From Shinella sp. WSJ-2 (GTDB taxonomy: Bacteria; Pseudomonadota; Alphaproteobacteria; Rhizobiales; Rhizobiaceae): DNA of 64,000 bases. A program made the position numbers and the translations under genes. Location: contig NZ_QWBU01000004.1 in NCBI RefSeq assembly GCF_003432075.1, forward strand, positions 62,001 to 126,000. Reading direction: 5' to 3'. Below are positions 1-8,493 of this stretch, in pieces (positions within the stretch are counted from its first letter, which is position 1; every line of letters starts with the position of its first letter). Below the pieces are notes generated by a model. That model worked only from the letters and a program-made list of their open reading frames with translations, ran no database searches and was not told where the DNA came from.

Positions 1-293
1 TCGTCGGCCGGGAGATCATGCTGGCACCGAAACTGCTTTTCGTCGCCCAGCCGACCTGGGGTGTCGATATCGGCGCGGCCTCGGCCATCCGCCGCCGGCT
101 GATAGCACTGCGCAATGCGGGCATGGCGATCCTCGTCATATCGGAGGAGCTGGAAGAATTGTTCGAACTCGCCGATACGATCCAGGTGCTCTATCATGGC
201 CACCTCAGCCCGCCGCTGGTGACACGTGACACGCGGCCGGAAGAGATCGGCCGCTATATGATGGGCGCAAAGCCGGAAAAGGCCGACGCATGA
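1..293 (+). CDS. Nucleoside/Bmp-type ABC transporter ATP-binding protein, C-terminal end
   Basis: The reading frame is open from the first bases of the window, so only the last ~97 residues of a longer ATPase are present. They match the end of the second nucleotide-binding domain of the fused ATPases that serve Bmp/nucleoside-type importers. The visible pattern is GRE, a degenerate Walker B (LLFVAQPTWG), the D-loop-like GVDIGA, and ISEELEE where the switch histidine would normally be. Loss of that histidine is common in the second domain of this family. The stop overlaps the next start (ATGA), so it is translationally coupled to two permeases. Substrate is inferred only from the permease type. 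Confidence 0.85.
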   Translation, partial: VGREIMLAPKLLFVAQPTWGVDIGAASAIRRRLIALRNAGMAILVISEELEELFELADTIQVLYHGHLSPPLVTRDTRPEEIGRYMMGAKPEKADA

Positions 294-1384
294 GCATGAC
301 GCATTTCGTGCCCAATCTCGTGCGCCGCGAACGTGCCTCGCGCAAGGCGATGCTGCTTGCGCCGCCGCTGGCGCTCGCCGCCGCGATCCTGCTCAATCTC
401 GCGCTTTATGTGCTGATGGGGCGCGATCCAGCTGCCGTCGTGCATGCCATGCTGCTGGAGCCCTTCCTCTCCTGGTCGTCGTTTTCCGAAGTACTGCTGA
501 AGACCGGGCCGTTGCTTCTCATCGCGCAGGGCCTCGCCATCGGCTTCCGCGCCAAGGTGTTCAATATCGGCGCGGAGGGGCAGTTCATCCTCGGCGCGAT
601 CTTCGCTTCCGCCATCCCGATCTGGTTTCCGCAAGCGACTGGCGGCTGGATCTGGCCTGCCATGCTCCTGATCGGCGCCATCGGCGGCGCGCTGTGGGCC
701 GGCATCACCGCCTTCTGGCGTGTGCGGCTCAACGCCAACGAAATCCTCGTCTCACTGATGCTGAGCCTGGTGGCTGCGCAACTCCTCTATTACCTGCTGC
801 TCGGCCCCTGGAAGGATCCGAACGGCTTCAATTTCCCGCAATCCGTGATGTTCCAGTACGACGCCATGGTGCCGACGCTGTTTGCCGGCACGCGCGTCAA
901 CGTCTCGCTCCTGATCGCGCTCGCACTGTCGCTCGCCGCCTGGGTCTTCATGCAGAGAAGCTTTATGGGCTACAAGCTGCAGGTCGGCGGCCTTGCCCCG
1001 CGCGCTGCCGGCTATGCCGGCTTCAGCGAGGGCGGAGCGATCTGGCTGTCGCTGCTCATCGGCGGTTTCGCCGCAGGTCTTGCCGGGGCGGCGGAAGTCG
1101 CAGGGCCGCTGGGCCAGCTCCAGCGTTCGATCTCCACCGGCTACGGCTATTCCGCGATCATCGTCGCCTATCTCGGCGGCCTGCATCCCATCGGCATCGT
1201 CATCTCCTCGCTGGTCATGGCGGCGATCTCGATCGGCGGCGACAATGCCATGGTCTCGGCCAACCTGCCGATTGCCGCCGTGCGCGTCTTCCAGGGCAGC
1301 CTGCTGCTTGCCTATCTCGTCGCCGTCGCCTTCGTGCGCTATCGCCTCGAATGGCCGCAGATATCAGCGCGGAGCCCGTCATGA
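290..1384 (+). CDS. Nucleoside-type ABC transporter permease (YufP/BmpB-like)
   Basis: This 364-residue inner-membrane protein has about eight to ten hydrophobic segments and the BPD_transp_2 signature stretch around FRAKVFNIGAEGQFILGA (residues ~85-102). It should form one half of the membrane channel of a Bmp-dependent nucleoside or related importer. It overlaps the upstream ATPase by 4 bp and the downstream permease by 4 bp, so the three genes are one operon. The substrate-binding protein must lie upstream, outside the window. Family placement is firm; the exact ligand is unknown. Confidence 0.9.
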   Translation: MSMTHFVPNLVRRERASRKAMLLAPPLALAAAILLNLALYVLMGRDPAAVVHAMLLEPFLSWSSFSEVLLKTGPLLLIAQGLAIGFRAKVFNIGAEGQFILGAIFASAIPIWFPQATGGWIWPAMLLIGAIGGALWAGITAFWRVRLNANEILVSLMLSLVAAQLLYYLLLGPWKDPNGFNFPQSVMFQYDAMVPTLFAGTRVNVSLLIALALSLAAWVFMQRSFMGYKLQVGGLAPRAAGYAGFSEGGAIWLSLLIGGFAAGLAGAAEVAGPLGQLQRSISTGYGYSAIIVAYLGGLHPIGIVISSLVMAAISIGGDNAMVSANLPIAAVRVFQGSLLLAYLVAVAFVRYRLEWPQISARSPS

Positions 1385-2292
1385 ACGCCGTCGAATTCAT
1401 TCTTGCCGGCATGCTGGCGGCGGCAACGCCCTTCCTGCTCGCAGCCCTCGGCGAACTGGTGGTCGAGCGGGCCGGCGTGCTCAATCTCGGCGTCGAGGGC
1501 CTGATGGCCTTCGGCGCGGTCATCGCCTTCATCATCGTCTATCATGGCGGCGGGCATTTCATCGCCTTCATCGCCGCCGGGATCTGCGGCGCGCTGCTTT
1601 CGCTCGTTTTCGCCCTCATCGCGCTCGGCTTCCGCGCCAATCAGGTCGCGACGGGCCTTGCCATCGGCATTCTCGGCCAAGGCCTGTCCGCCCTCTTCGG
1701 CAAGAGCTACGAGAGCCTGACGGTGAAGGGCCTGCCGAAGATCGGCATTCCCGGTCTTGCCGACCTGCCTGTTATCGGCGGCCTCTTCGTTCAGGATAGT
1801 GTCGTCTGGCTATCCTTGCTGGCGACGCTCTGCATCTGGGCGACCTTCGCCTTCACCAAGACCGGTCTCGTCATTCGCGCCGTTGGCGAAAACCCGAAGG
1901 CTGCGCATGCCATCGGCTATCCCGTCATCGCCGTGCGCGTCGCCGCCGTCGCCTTCGGCGGCATGATGGCCGGCCTTGCCGGCGCCTATGCCTCGGTGGT
2001 CTATACGCCGCTCTGGGCCGACGGCATGATCGCCGGCCGCGGCTGGATCGCGATTGCTCTCGTCGTCTTCGGAACCTGGCTGACGGGCCGTGTCTTCCTC
2101 GGCGCCTGCCTTTTCGGCGCGGTCTCGCTCATGAGCCTTGCCGCCCAGACGACCGGCCTCGATCTGCCCTCGCAGCTCCTGTCGAGCCTGCCCTATATCG
2201 TCACCATCATCGTGCTCGGCATCATTTCCGCCGACCGCCGCCTGCTCAAGCTCAACGGCGTTGCCTCGCTTGGAGAACCTTTCGAACGATAA
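1381..2292 (+). CDS. Nucleoside-type ABC transporter permease (YufQ/BmpC-like)
   Basis: The 303-residue protein starts at the ATG that overlaps the previous stop (ATGA at 1381). The much longer open frame upstream is a shadow of the first permease. It has the typical second-permease motif VLNLGVEGLMAFGAV (residues ~33-47) and about eight membrane helices. It pairs with the 290-1384 permease to form the channel of a Bmp-type importer for nucleosides or similar compounds. It is the last gene of the operon. Regulation is not visible because the promoter lies outside the window. Confidence 0.9.
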   Translation: MNAVEFILAGMLAAATPFLLAALGELVVERAGVLNLGVEGLMAFGAVIAFIIVYHGGGHFIAFIAAGICGALLSLVFALIALGFRANQVATGLAIGILGQGLSALFGKSYESLTVKGLPKIGIPGLADLPVIGGLFVQDSVVWLSLLATLCIWATFAFTKTGLVIRAVGENPKAAHAIGYPVIAVRVAAVAFGGMMAGLAGAYASVVYTPLWADGMIAGRGWIAIALVVFGTWLTGRVFLGACLFGAVSLMSLAAQTTGLDLPSQLLSSLPYIVTIIVLGIISADRRLLKLNGVASLGEPFER

Positions 2293-2498
2293 TTTTCATG
2301 CCAATAGCAATAATATTCCCATCAAGGTCCCTTGTTGTGCCACTGGCGGGCTTGAATGGATTTGCATCGCGCGTAAGACTATAATCCATAGGATTGTCCC
2401 GGCCTTGCCAACACAACGCGAATAAGCGGTTGCAGGGGCGCCGGACGATGCTTAAGCTACAGCAGTGGCCACAACGGCACTGAGATCACGAGGATAAC

Positions 2499-2702
2499 AT
2501 GGCAACCGGCACCGTAAAGTTTTTCAACCAGGATAAGGGCTTCGGCTTCATTACCCCCGACAATGGCGGGGCAGACGTTTTTGTCCATGTTTCCGCAGTG
2601 CAGGCAGGCGATTCGCTCCGCGACGGTACGAAGGTCAGCTACGACATCGGCCAAGACCGCAAGACCGGCAAGTCCAAGGCCGAAAACGTTCGCTTGGTCT
2701 AA
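2499..2702 (+). CDS. cspA: Cold-shock domain protein (CspA family)
   Basis: This 67-residue protein is a single cold-shock domain that should bind single-stranded nucleic acid in the cytoplasm. The two RNA-binding motifs are clear: KGFGFI at residues 13-18 and VFVHV at 27-31. Length and sequence are typical of rhizobial CspA paralogues, of which there are usually several, so the symbol is a family label. A 206-bp leader region precedes it, as expected for cspA-like mRNAs, and a strong hairpin follows at 2716-2736. It appears to be a single-gene transcription unit. Confidence 0.95.
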   Translation: MATGTVKFFNQDKGFGFITPDNGGADVFVHVSAVQAGDSLRDGTKVSYDIGQDRKTGKSKAENVRLV

Positions 2703-2715
2703 GCGTGACTTTTGG

Positions 2716-2736
2716 GGGACGGCCTCGCCGTCCCCT
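2716..2736 (+). terminator. Hairpin after the cold-shock gene
   Basis: A perfect 9-bp GC-rich stem (GGGGACGGC / GCCGTCCCC) with a 3-nt loop lies 13 bp past the cold-shock stop codon. There is no clear U-tract, so it may work as a 3' stabiliser as well as a terminator. Confidence 0.6.
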
Positions 2737-2973
2737 ATCCAAAGGGCGTCCGCCAGACAAGGCAATTGCCGCCTTTAAACATGAGCGATTCGGTCGCCCC
2801 GGAATGTTCAGTGCGACATTCCACCTCTTGCCGATATGCGCGGCATGCAAACAATCCCCTTTACAACACGCGTTTTGGTTCCAGGCCGCTATCCAGGTTG
2901 CACGAGTCGTTTGTGACGCCTTCAGATCGTCTGTATGTTCCGTCACATGATCGACCATTGCGGGGACATGGAT

Positions 2974-3831
2974 ATGCACAGCAGGGGACAATCTTTACCG
3001 CTTTTCGCCCGATCGTTCGTATGGATAGTCCTGAGCGCCCTCGCTTTCGGCTTTGACACGCCAATGGCGCTGGCCGCGAAAGACGACTGCGGCTCCCAAG
3101 GCACCGCTATCGTCAAAAATGCCTATCCGGCGGCGCAAGAGCTCCCCGATCAGAGTTTTGCGGTCGATGGGGCGACCATTAAGGTTTCCGCGAGTGCCGA
3201 CAACGACCCGCATGCAGTCATTTGCCGGGTCTGGCCGGCCCGGCCAGAGCTCACGCTGGTGGCCGTGCCGCTGATGACGCGTCAATCCGATGACAGCAAC
3301 GAGGGCGATCTCGAACTGCTCGTCGTCAGCAGCAGCGATTCCGCAGTAAGGCACCGATTGCGCCTGCCGCATCTCATGAATGATGACGCCCTGTACATTT
3401 CCAGTATCGCGTTCGACACGGCGCGCTATCGCCTAGCACCCGGCGATATGGCGTTCGGGCTGCGCGTGTCGCTGCAGGGCAGTTCGCGCCCAAATCCCTT
3501 CGGCGAAACGACGCTCTGGCTGTTTCGGATTAACGACAAGGAGCAACTTGCGCCGGTTCTGGACAGCCTGATCGTCTCGAGCAACCAGGGGGAATGGGAT
3601 ACGAACTGTGCCGGCGAGTTCCACACCACCGAGCGCACCCTCTCCATGGCGCCCTCCGCCGACAGTGCCGTCGCCGATATCGTGGTCGATGAGATCAACA
3701 CGACGACCATCAGCACACCGGGCAAGGATGGCGCATGCATCGATACCGAGACGACAGGCGGCAACAGCTATCGGCTACGCTATGAAGCTTCCGCTTATCG
3801 CGTTCCGGCGGGGCTGAATCGAACCGAGTAG
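2974..3831 (+). CDS. Secreted protein of unknown function
   Basis: I do not recognise a family. The protein begins with a positively charged stretch and a hydrophobic core, giving a signal peptide that probably ends near PMALAA, so the product is likely periplasmic. The mature part of ~255 residues contains four cysteines that could form disulphides, and no known catalytic motif. The start at 2974 is preferred over in-frame ATGs at 2935 and 2968 because GGGGA at 2962-2966 is spaced 7 nt from it. It stands alone between the cold-shock gene and the spermidine-synthase-like gene. Confidence 0.6.
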   Translation: MHSRGQSLPLFARSFVWIVLSALAFGFDTPMALAAKDDCGSQGTAIVKNAYPAAQELPDQSFAVDGATIKVSASADNDPHAVICRVWPARPELTLVAVPLMTRQSDDSNEGDLELLVVSSSDSAVRHRLRLPHLMNDDALYISSIAFDTARYRLAPGDMAFGLRVSLQGSSRPNPFGETTLWLFRINDKEQLAPVLDSLIVSSNQGEWDTNCAGEFHTTERTLSMAPSADSAVADIVVDEINTTTISTPGKDGACIDTETTGGNSYRLRYEASAYRVPAGLNRTE

Positions 3832-3919
3832 GTTGGGTGTTCAGAGTTAGCAAACAATGGGATATCTTCGGTCCTGCCGCCATGCTACGACGCACCGAAC
3901 AAGGCCTTGAGATACCCCG

Positions 3920-4594
3920 ATGCTTCCCTGGATCCAGCTTGATCGTGCAACCATTCCCGGTGATGGCGGCGAGCTGCGCCTTAAGCAACGCGGCAGCGAA
4001 TTTTCCATCATGCTCGGCTCCACGGAGCTTATGAACAGCAGGCTGAGCGGTTCGGAAGAAGCCTTGGCGACGCTGAGCTGCGAGCGCATTGCCGGCCGGA
4101 AGAACGCCCGCTTGCTGATCGGCGGTCTCGGCATGGGTTTCACCTTGCGGGCGGCCCTCGGCGCGTTGCCGCAAGATGCATCCGTCGTCGTTGCCGAACT
4201 GGTGCCAGCCGTCGTCGAATGGGCACGCGGACCGATGGCTAATCTGCATGCCGGCACACTCGACGATCCCCGTGTCGATATCCGTGTGGGCGATGTGGGC
4301 GATCTCATTCGCGCGAAGACGGGCGCATTCGACGCCATCCTGCTGGATGTGGACAACGGCCCCGATGGGCTGACGCGCGCCTCCAATGACGGCCTATACG
4401 GCCATAAGGGCCTGCGCGCCGCCAAGGCTGCCCTGCGCCCGAACGGCGTACTCGCTGTGTGGTCGTCAGCACCCGACAGCGCCTTTACCCGCCGATTGGG
4501 TGAGGCGGGTTTTGCCACCGACGAGGTACGCGTGCGCGCCAGCACCAAAAACAGCGGCGCACGCCATGTCATATGGATGGCGACCAGACGCTAA
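3920..4594 (+). CDS. Spermidine-synthase-fold (class I methyltransferase-like) protein
   Basis: The 224-residue protein has the Rossmann fold of polyamine aminopropyltransferases and SAM-dependent methyltransferases. It shows GGLGMG at residues 68-73, an acidic strand end (VVVAEL, E93) and LDVDNGP at 142-148. It is shorter than true spermidine synthases (~285 residues), lacking most of the N-terminal beta domain, so the name marks a fold and not a proven reaction. It is a common orphan protein in rhizobia. No partner gene is evident; the small gene at 4639 follows in the same direction. Confidence 0.75.
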   Translation: MLPWIQLDRATIPGDGGELRLKQRGSEFSIMLGSTELMNSRLSGSEEALATLSCERIAGRKNARLLIGGLGMGFTLRAALGALPQDASVVVAELVPAVVEWARGPMANLHAGTLDDPRVDIRVGDVGDLIRAKTGAFDAILLDVDNGPDGLTRASNDGLYGHKGLRAAKAALRPNGVLAVWSSAPDSAFTRRLGEAGFATDEVRVRASTKNSGARHVIWMATRR

Positions 4595-4638
4595 TAGCCC
4601 GAGCGTTGTGTTGCCCGGCTCGAACCTGAAAGAACAGA

Positions 4639-4860
4639 ATGATTGAGCAATCGGAAGTGATGACGATATCCAGCCGCAGCGATTTCGCCCAATGGGCCAT
4701 CGAGCGTGCCAAGGCAATCGTCGCAGAGGAAGGCGGAAACCTAGCGCTTGCCGCCCGCGACGGCGACGATGCGCAAATCGCCGATACGGCGAATGCATTG
4801 GGCCAGGCCATAGTCACCGCGCTTGTCGAGGTTTTCGACGGACTGGTTTCGCCGGAATAG
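4639..4860 (+). CDS. Small hypothetical protein (73 aa)
   Basis: A short, acidic, mainly helical protein of unknown function with no signal peptide or membrane segment. The open frame begins 44 bp after the spermidine-synthase-like gene, so the two may share a transcript. An internal ATG at 4660 is an alternative start. Codon use resembles the neighbours, which supports it being real, but no family is recognised. Confidence 0.5.
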   Translation: MIEQSEVMTISSRSDFAQWAIERAKAIVAEEGGNLALAARDGDDAQIADTANALGQAIVTALVEVFDGLVSPE

Positions 4861-5228
4861 TCGCACGCCTGCCCTGACTTTCCCATGACAAATGGGATAC
4901 AGTTTTGCATGCTATTTTGTCGATCACGACACTTCGAAAATAGGCTGCTCGATTTTCGCAGGAGCCGTCGACCGGCCTTCTGTTTTAAGCGAACCGACTT
5001 TAAGGCTCCGCGGTAACAGCTGTCCGGCAGGGACTGCCGGCGTACCGCGAGAAACCCAAAAGACGCATCTGCAGATATTTTCGCTGAGGTGTAGCGAGCG
5101 AATTCTGTCGATATATGTCAGTCAACATTTGTTGACATTGCATACAATATAGTCATAGCATCATAGCGCGAGAAGGACACAAGGTTCTTCCGGACGACAG
5201 ACTTTCAACGTCACCAAAGTCAGCGAGA
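4861..5228. other. Intergenic region with operator-like palindrome
   Basis: This 368-bp stretch has no convincing gene. It holds a small hairpin (CCGGCAG, loop GGA, CTGCCGG at 5024-5040). Its AT-rich end carries a perfect 16-bp inverted repeat, listed separately, in front of the ornithine-cyclodeaminase-family gene. Confidence 0.6.
5121..5136. promoter_or_regulatory. Palindromic operator candidate upstream of the OCD-family gene
   Basis: GTCAACA and TGTTGAC form a perfect 7-bp inverted repeat with a 2-nt centre. The right arm contains TTGACA (5132-5137), which could be a -35 box, so a bound protein would block the promoter. Size and symmetry suit a GntR-type regulator, but no such gene is adjacent. 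Confidence 0.5.
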
Positions 5229-6269
5229 ATGTCGATGCGCGTCGATAGTAGAACCGGCAGCCACCTCTCCCCGCGCACGACCCTCGTGCTGTCCCGGTCC
5301 GAAATCGAGGGACTGGTGACCATGGCCGAGGTAATCGAAGCCGTGGAAGAGGCCCATGCCGACATGTCCTGCGGTACGGCCGCACAGCCGGCGGCGGTAG
5401 CAATGAAACTGCTTTCCGGCAGCGGCGCCTTTCTGGCAATGCCAGCACTGGCCGATCGTCAGGGCCTCGCCGTCGTCAAGCTGCTCGCTGACATTCCCGA
5501 CAACACCGCGCGGAGCCTGCCGATGCAGCGGTCGGTGGCCCTACTGGTTTCGCAGGATACCGGCGCGCCGGTGGCAATCTTCCACGGCCAGATTCCCACC
5601 CGCATTCGCACAGCCGCCGCCAGCGCCGTCGCGACACACCACCTCTCCCGCGCCGACAGCCGCGTTCTCGGCCTGATCGGCGCCGGCGATCTCGCCGTCG
5701 AGCATGTGCGCGCCATCCGCGAAGTTCGTGCAATCGAACGGGTCGTGGTGTGGTCGCGTTCGCAGGTCACCGTCGCCCGCTTCATCGAACGGGTCGGCCG
5801 CGATTTCCCCAATCTCGCTCTGGAAGGCGCCGCTGCGCCGGAAGACGTCTTCGCGGCAGCCGATATTGTCTGCACGCTGACGCCCTCCCGCGAACCGCAT
5901 GTGAAGGGCGCCTGGTTCAAACCTGGACAGCATATCAACGCCGTCGGCGCACCGCCGCGCCCGGACCATCGGGAGATCGATTCCGCCGGCATGGCGCGGG
6001 CTCGGGTCTTCCTCGACAGTGTGCCAATGGCCATGCACGATTCAGGCGACTTGCTTCTGGCCATCGCAGACGGTGCCATCACCGCAGAACAGGCCTCCAC
6101 CGAAATCGGCGACGTGATCACCGGCGCGGCCACGGGCCGGACGTCCGCCGAAGACATCACCCTGTTCAATTCCGTCGGCCTTGCGATTCAGGATCTTGCG
6201 ATCGGCAACCTGATCGTCGCCAGCGCCCGCGCGAGAGGCGTCGGTCGGGAAATAGACCTCACAGCCTGA
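5229..6269 (+). CDS. Ornithine cyclodeaminase / mu-crystallin family protein
   Basis: The 346-residue protein belongs to the NAD(P)-binding OCD/mu-crystallin family. Members interconvert amino acids with imino or keto acids, such as ornithine to proline, or reduce cyclic ketimines. It shows the Rossmann motif GLIGAGDLAVEH (residues 148-159), the substrate-side lysine in VVKLL (K84), TRIRTAA (124-130) and HINAVG (235-240) followed by an Asp-containing segment. Length is normal. It is a single gene with an operator-like palindrome ~95 bp upstream. The true substrate cannot be read from sequence, because many members are not ornithine cyclodeaminases. Confidence 0.85.
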   Translation: MSMRVDSRTGSHLSPRTTLVLSRSEIEGLVTMAEVIEAVEEAHADMSCGTAAQPAAVAMKLLSGSGAFLAMPALADRQGLAVVKLLADIPDNTARSLPMQRSVALLVSQDTGAPVAIFHGQIPTRIRTAAASAVATHHLSRADSRVLGLIGAGDLAVEHVRAIREVRAIERVVVWSRSQVTVARFIERVGRDFPNLALEGAAAPEDVFAAADIVCTLTPSREPHVKGAWFKPGQHINAVGAPPRPDHREIDSAGMARARVFLDSVPMAMHDSGDLLLAIADGAITAEQASTEIGDVITGAATGRTSAEDITLFNSVGLAIQDLAIGNLIVASARARGVGREIDLTA

Positions 6270-6462
6270 GGTCGCACGGAACGAAAACTATGCTGTGGAG
6301 AAAGGCGGGGCTGCCTCGGGGTAGAATTCGACTTACGGATCGCCGTCGTGACGGTCGGCCTCGCGCAAGAGCATGCCAAGCCACTCGTCTATGGCTACGG
6401 AGTGATCGCAGTCATCCTTGACATCAGCACGTCCTCGACAAGCGAGAAGAGGCCCCGGAGTT

Positions 6463-6503
6463 TGGTGATGCAGGATCGACGAGCCGAATATCCTGCATCA
6501 CCA
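6463..6503. terminator. Long hairpin between convergent genes
   Basis: A perfect 14-bp inverted repeat (6463-6476 and 6490-6503) with a 13-nt loop lies between the OCD-family gene and the convergent DUF892 gene. It is the right place for a bidirectional terminator. The stem is only moderately GC-rich and has no T-tract on either side. Confidence 0.5.
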
Positions 6504-6556
6504 CACAATCTCTTACTCTTTTGGAATATCGGGCGCGCAGTGTCACCCGGCCGGCG

Positions 6557-7051
6557 TTAGGCAGCCTTCGCCTTGGCGACCGTTTTGTTGATCGCAGTCA
6601 CGGCAAGGTTCGTAAGCTTGTTGTTCGTCGCCTTCTCCTGGTCGAGGATTTCGCTGAGAAGTTTGTGCGCCTCATCGTGGCCGAGATCCTTCGCCCATTC
6701 GCGCAATGAACCGTAACGGGCGATTTCATAATGCTCGACAGCCTGGCAGGCAGCCAGCAGTCCGGCATCCAGCGCCGTGCCCTCTGCTTCCTTCATCAAG
6801 CCATCGGCTTCCTTGATCAATCCCTCGATGGCATCGCATTTTTCGCCGGAGGCCTTCTTGCCGATGGACTTGAACACCTGCTCAAGCTTGGTGATCTGCT
6901 CTCTGGTTTCGGCAAGATGCTCTTCCGCCGCCTTCTTCAACTCGGCGCTCTTGGCAGCCTTGGCGACCTTCGGCAGAGCCTTGGTGATGGCGTTTTCAGC
7001 GTAGTAGACGTCCTGCAGCGTATGCTCGAAAATATCGGATAGCGATTTCAT
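6557..7051 (-). CDS. Ferritin-like DUF892 (YciE/YciF family) protein
   Basis: The 164-residue helical protein starts SLSDIFEHTLQDVYYAE, the hallmark N-terminus of the YciF/DUF892 ferritin-like family. It has the di-metal-type carboxylate/histidine pattern (E near residue 20, EEHLAE, HYEIARY). Family members are stress-associated four-helix bundles whose chemistry is uncertain. The start at 7051 is chosen because AAGGAG lies 8 nt upstream; the longer frame has no ribosome site. It is a monocistronic unit beside other stress-type genes (DUF3597, DUF1236). Confidence 0.9.
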   Translation of the reverse strand: MKSLSDIFEHTLQDVYYAENAITKALPKVAKAAKSAELKKAAEEHLAETREQITKLEQVFKSIGKKASGEKCDAIEGLIKEADGLMKEAEGTALDAGLLAACQAVEHYEIARYGSLREWAKDLGHDEAHKLLSEILDQEKATNNKLTNLAVTAINKTVAKAKAA

Positions 7052-7141
7052 GGTGTTTCTCCTTCCGCATGAATGCGCCGGAGAAATCAACGAGGGGCGC
7101 AATCGTTCCGCGATTGCGAGAATTGTCTTGGATGCGGAAGG

Positions 7142-7561
7142 TTAGCCTTTCCTGTTCCTGGCAAAGGTCTGACGGGCCTGCTTGATCGCGTCATGGTGCT
7201 TTTCCGCCCAAATCCAGACGCCGCAAAACGCCTGGCTCAAGCTTTCACCAAGCGGCGTCAGCGTATAATCGACATGCGGGGGGATGACGGGATGCACGGT
7301 GCGGCGGACAAGGCCATCTTCCTCCATGCGCCGCACCGTCTGGGTCAGCATTTTCTGGCTGATGCCGCCAACAGACTTGCCAAGCTGGGTGAAGCGTAGC
7401 GTTCCCTGTTCCTGCAAAGCCTCCAGGATCAGCATCGTCCATTTGTCGGCGACCTTGCCGATGATATCGTCGACAAGCGCCTCGATCTCTGGATCGACAT
7501 GGTCGGGAACGGGACTCTGCAGCTGTTCTTCCATTTCAGGGTCTATAATTGCCCGGCGCAT
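7142..7561 (-). CDS. HxlR-family transcriptional regulator
   Basis: The 139-residue winged-helix DNA-binding protein has the HxlR pattern KWTMLILEAL (40-49), LRFTQL (55-60) and GISQKMLTQTVRRME (66-80) leading into the wing. It lacks the N-terminal redox cysteine seen in some sensors of this family. It is transcribed away from an SDR oxidoreductase gene 105 bp off, the usual arrangement for a local repressor of that enzyme. The start at 7561 follows GGAG at 8 nt; an in-frame upstream ATG at 7588 has no ribosome site. Confidence 0.9.
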   Translation of the reverse strand: MRRAIIDPEMEEQLQSPVPDHVDPEIEALVDDIIGKVADKWTMLILEALQEQGTLRFTQLGKSVGGISQKMLTQTVRRMEEDGLVRRTVHPVIPPHVDYTLTPLGESLSQAFCGVWIWAEKHHDAIKQARQTFARNRKG

Positions 7562-7573
7562 CAGACACTCTCC

Positions 7574-7605
7574 TTTTGGTGCGTACAAATCTTTTGGGTG
7601 CCTAC
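7574..7605. promoter_or_regulatory. Direct repeats in the HxlR-SDR divergent promoter
   Basis: Two near-identical 13-mers, TTTTGGTGCGTAC (7574-7586) and TTTGGGTGCCTAC (7593-7605), lie 19 bp apart between the divergent genes. This is about two helical turns, so a dimeric winged-helix regulator could bind both on one face. They are good candidates for the HxlR operator. Confidence 0.4.
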
Positions 7606-7666
7606 TTTGGGATGGAGAGTATGGTTCCTAATTTGCTGGAGAACAACAGCAACGAGGTTCACGACC

Positions 7667-8434
7667 ATGCAGATAAGCAACAATACCATTCTCATAACCG
7701 GAGGCGGCTCGGGCATTGGCGAAGCACTCGCCCATCGATTCCACGATCTCGATAACACCGTCATCATCGCAGGACGGCGGCTGGAGACGTTGCAGCAGGC
7801 TATCGGAGACCGTCCGAACATCCACGCCCTTCAGCTCGACGTCGAAAGCGCAGAAAGCATCTCGGCATTTGCCAAAAAGGTCATCGTCGATTTTCCCGGC
7901 CTGAACGTGCTGGTCAACAATGCCGGCATTATGCGCGTGGAGGCGTTGGAGGGGTTTCGCAATTTGGCGGATGCGGAGGCCACGATAACGACCAACCTGC
8001 TCGGCCCGATCCGCCTGACCAACGCCCTTGTCGACCACCTGAGCACGCAATCCGATGCCGCGATCATCAATGTCAGCTCAGGCCTCGCCTTCGTGCCTTT
8101 GACTGCGACACCGACCTACTCCGCCACGAAGGCCGCCATTCACAGTTACACCGTTTCGCTTCGCGAGGTGCTGAAAGACAAGATCGAGGTGATAGAATTG
8201 GTGCCGCCGGCCGTTCAGACCGAACTTACACCGGGCCAATCGACACGCGAGGGATATCTTCCGCTCGAGGACTTCATCGATGAGGTCATGTCACTTTTCC
8301 AGCGGAAGCCCACGCCGGCGGAGATTCTTGTGGAACGTGTCGGCTTCCTGAGAAATGCCGAGGCAGAACAGCGTTTCGACGCCACCGTCGCGGCGATCAA
8401 CGACTTTGCCCGCAAGGCCCGCGCGGAGACGTGA
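7667..8434 (+). CDS. Short-chain dehydrogenase/reductase (DltE-like)
   Basis: This 255-residue classical SDR should be an NAD(P)-dependent cytoplasmic oxidoreductase. The cofactor motif TGGGSGIG is at residues 11-18, NNAG at 85-88, and the catalytic Ser ~139, Tyr152 and Lys156 (YSATK) are all present. The sequence resembles the DltE/YvaG-like branch. The ATG at 7667 fits the domain start exactly; the longer frame upstream overlaps the regulator and is not coding. It is divergent from the HxlR regulator, which probably controls it. Substrate unknown. Confidence 0.9.
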   Translation: MQISNNTILITGGGSGIGEALAHRFHDLDNTVIIAGRRLETLQQAIGDRPNIHALQLDVESAESISAFAKKVIVDFPGLNVLVNNAGIMRVEALEGFRNLADAEATITTNLLGPIRLTNALVDHLSTQSDAAIINVSSGLAFVPLTATPTYSATKAAIHSYTVSLREVLKDKIEVIELVPPAVQTELTPGQSTREGYLPLEDFIDEVMSLFQRKPTPAEILVERVGFLRNAEAEQRFDATVAAINDFARKARAET

Positions 8435-8458
8435 AACGAGATCTCACGCCCGGGGATC

Positions 8459-8483
8459 AAGGCGCCCGATGTCCGGGCGCCTT
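8459..8483. terminator. Bidirectional terminator hairpin
   Basis: A perfect 10-bp stem (AAGGCGCCCG / CGGGCGCCTT) with a 5-nt loop sits between the convergent SDR and DUF3597 genes. The AA and TT ends give it a short U-tract in both directions. Confidence 0.75.
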
Positions 8484-8493
8484 CATGCTTGCC

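Noticed and set aside
694-1380. N-terminal extension of the second nucleoside permease
   Set aside because: The extra codons lie in another frame of the first permease gene and are Arg/Pro-rich; the ATGA overlap at 1381 is the true start.
5024-5040. Short hairpin as a terminator or riboswitch element
   Set aside because: Only a 7-bp stem with no U-tract, far from any stop codon, and no recognisable riboswitch pattern around it.
7052-7141. EcfG-type general stress promoter before the DUF892 gene
   Set aside because: GGAAC and CGTT are both present but only 12 nt apart, too close for the usual 16-17 nt spacing.
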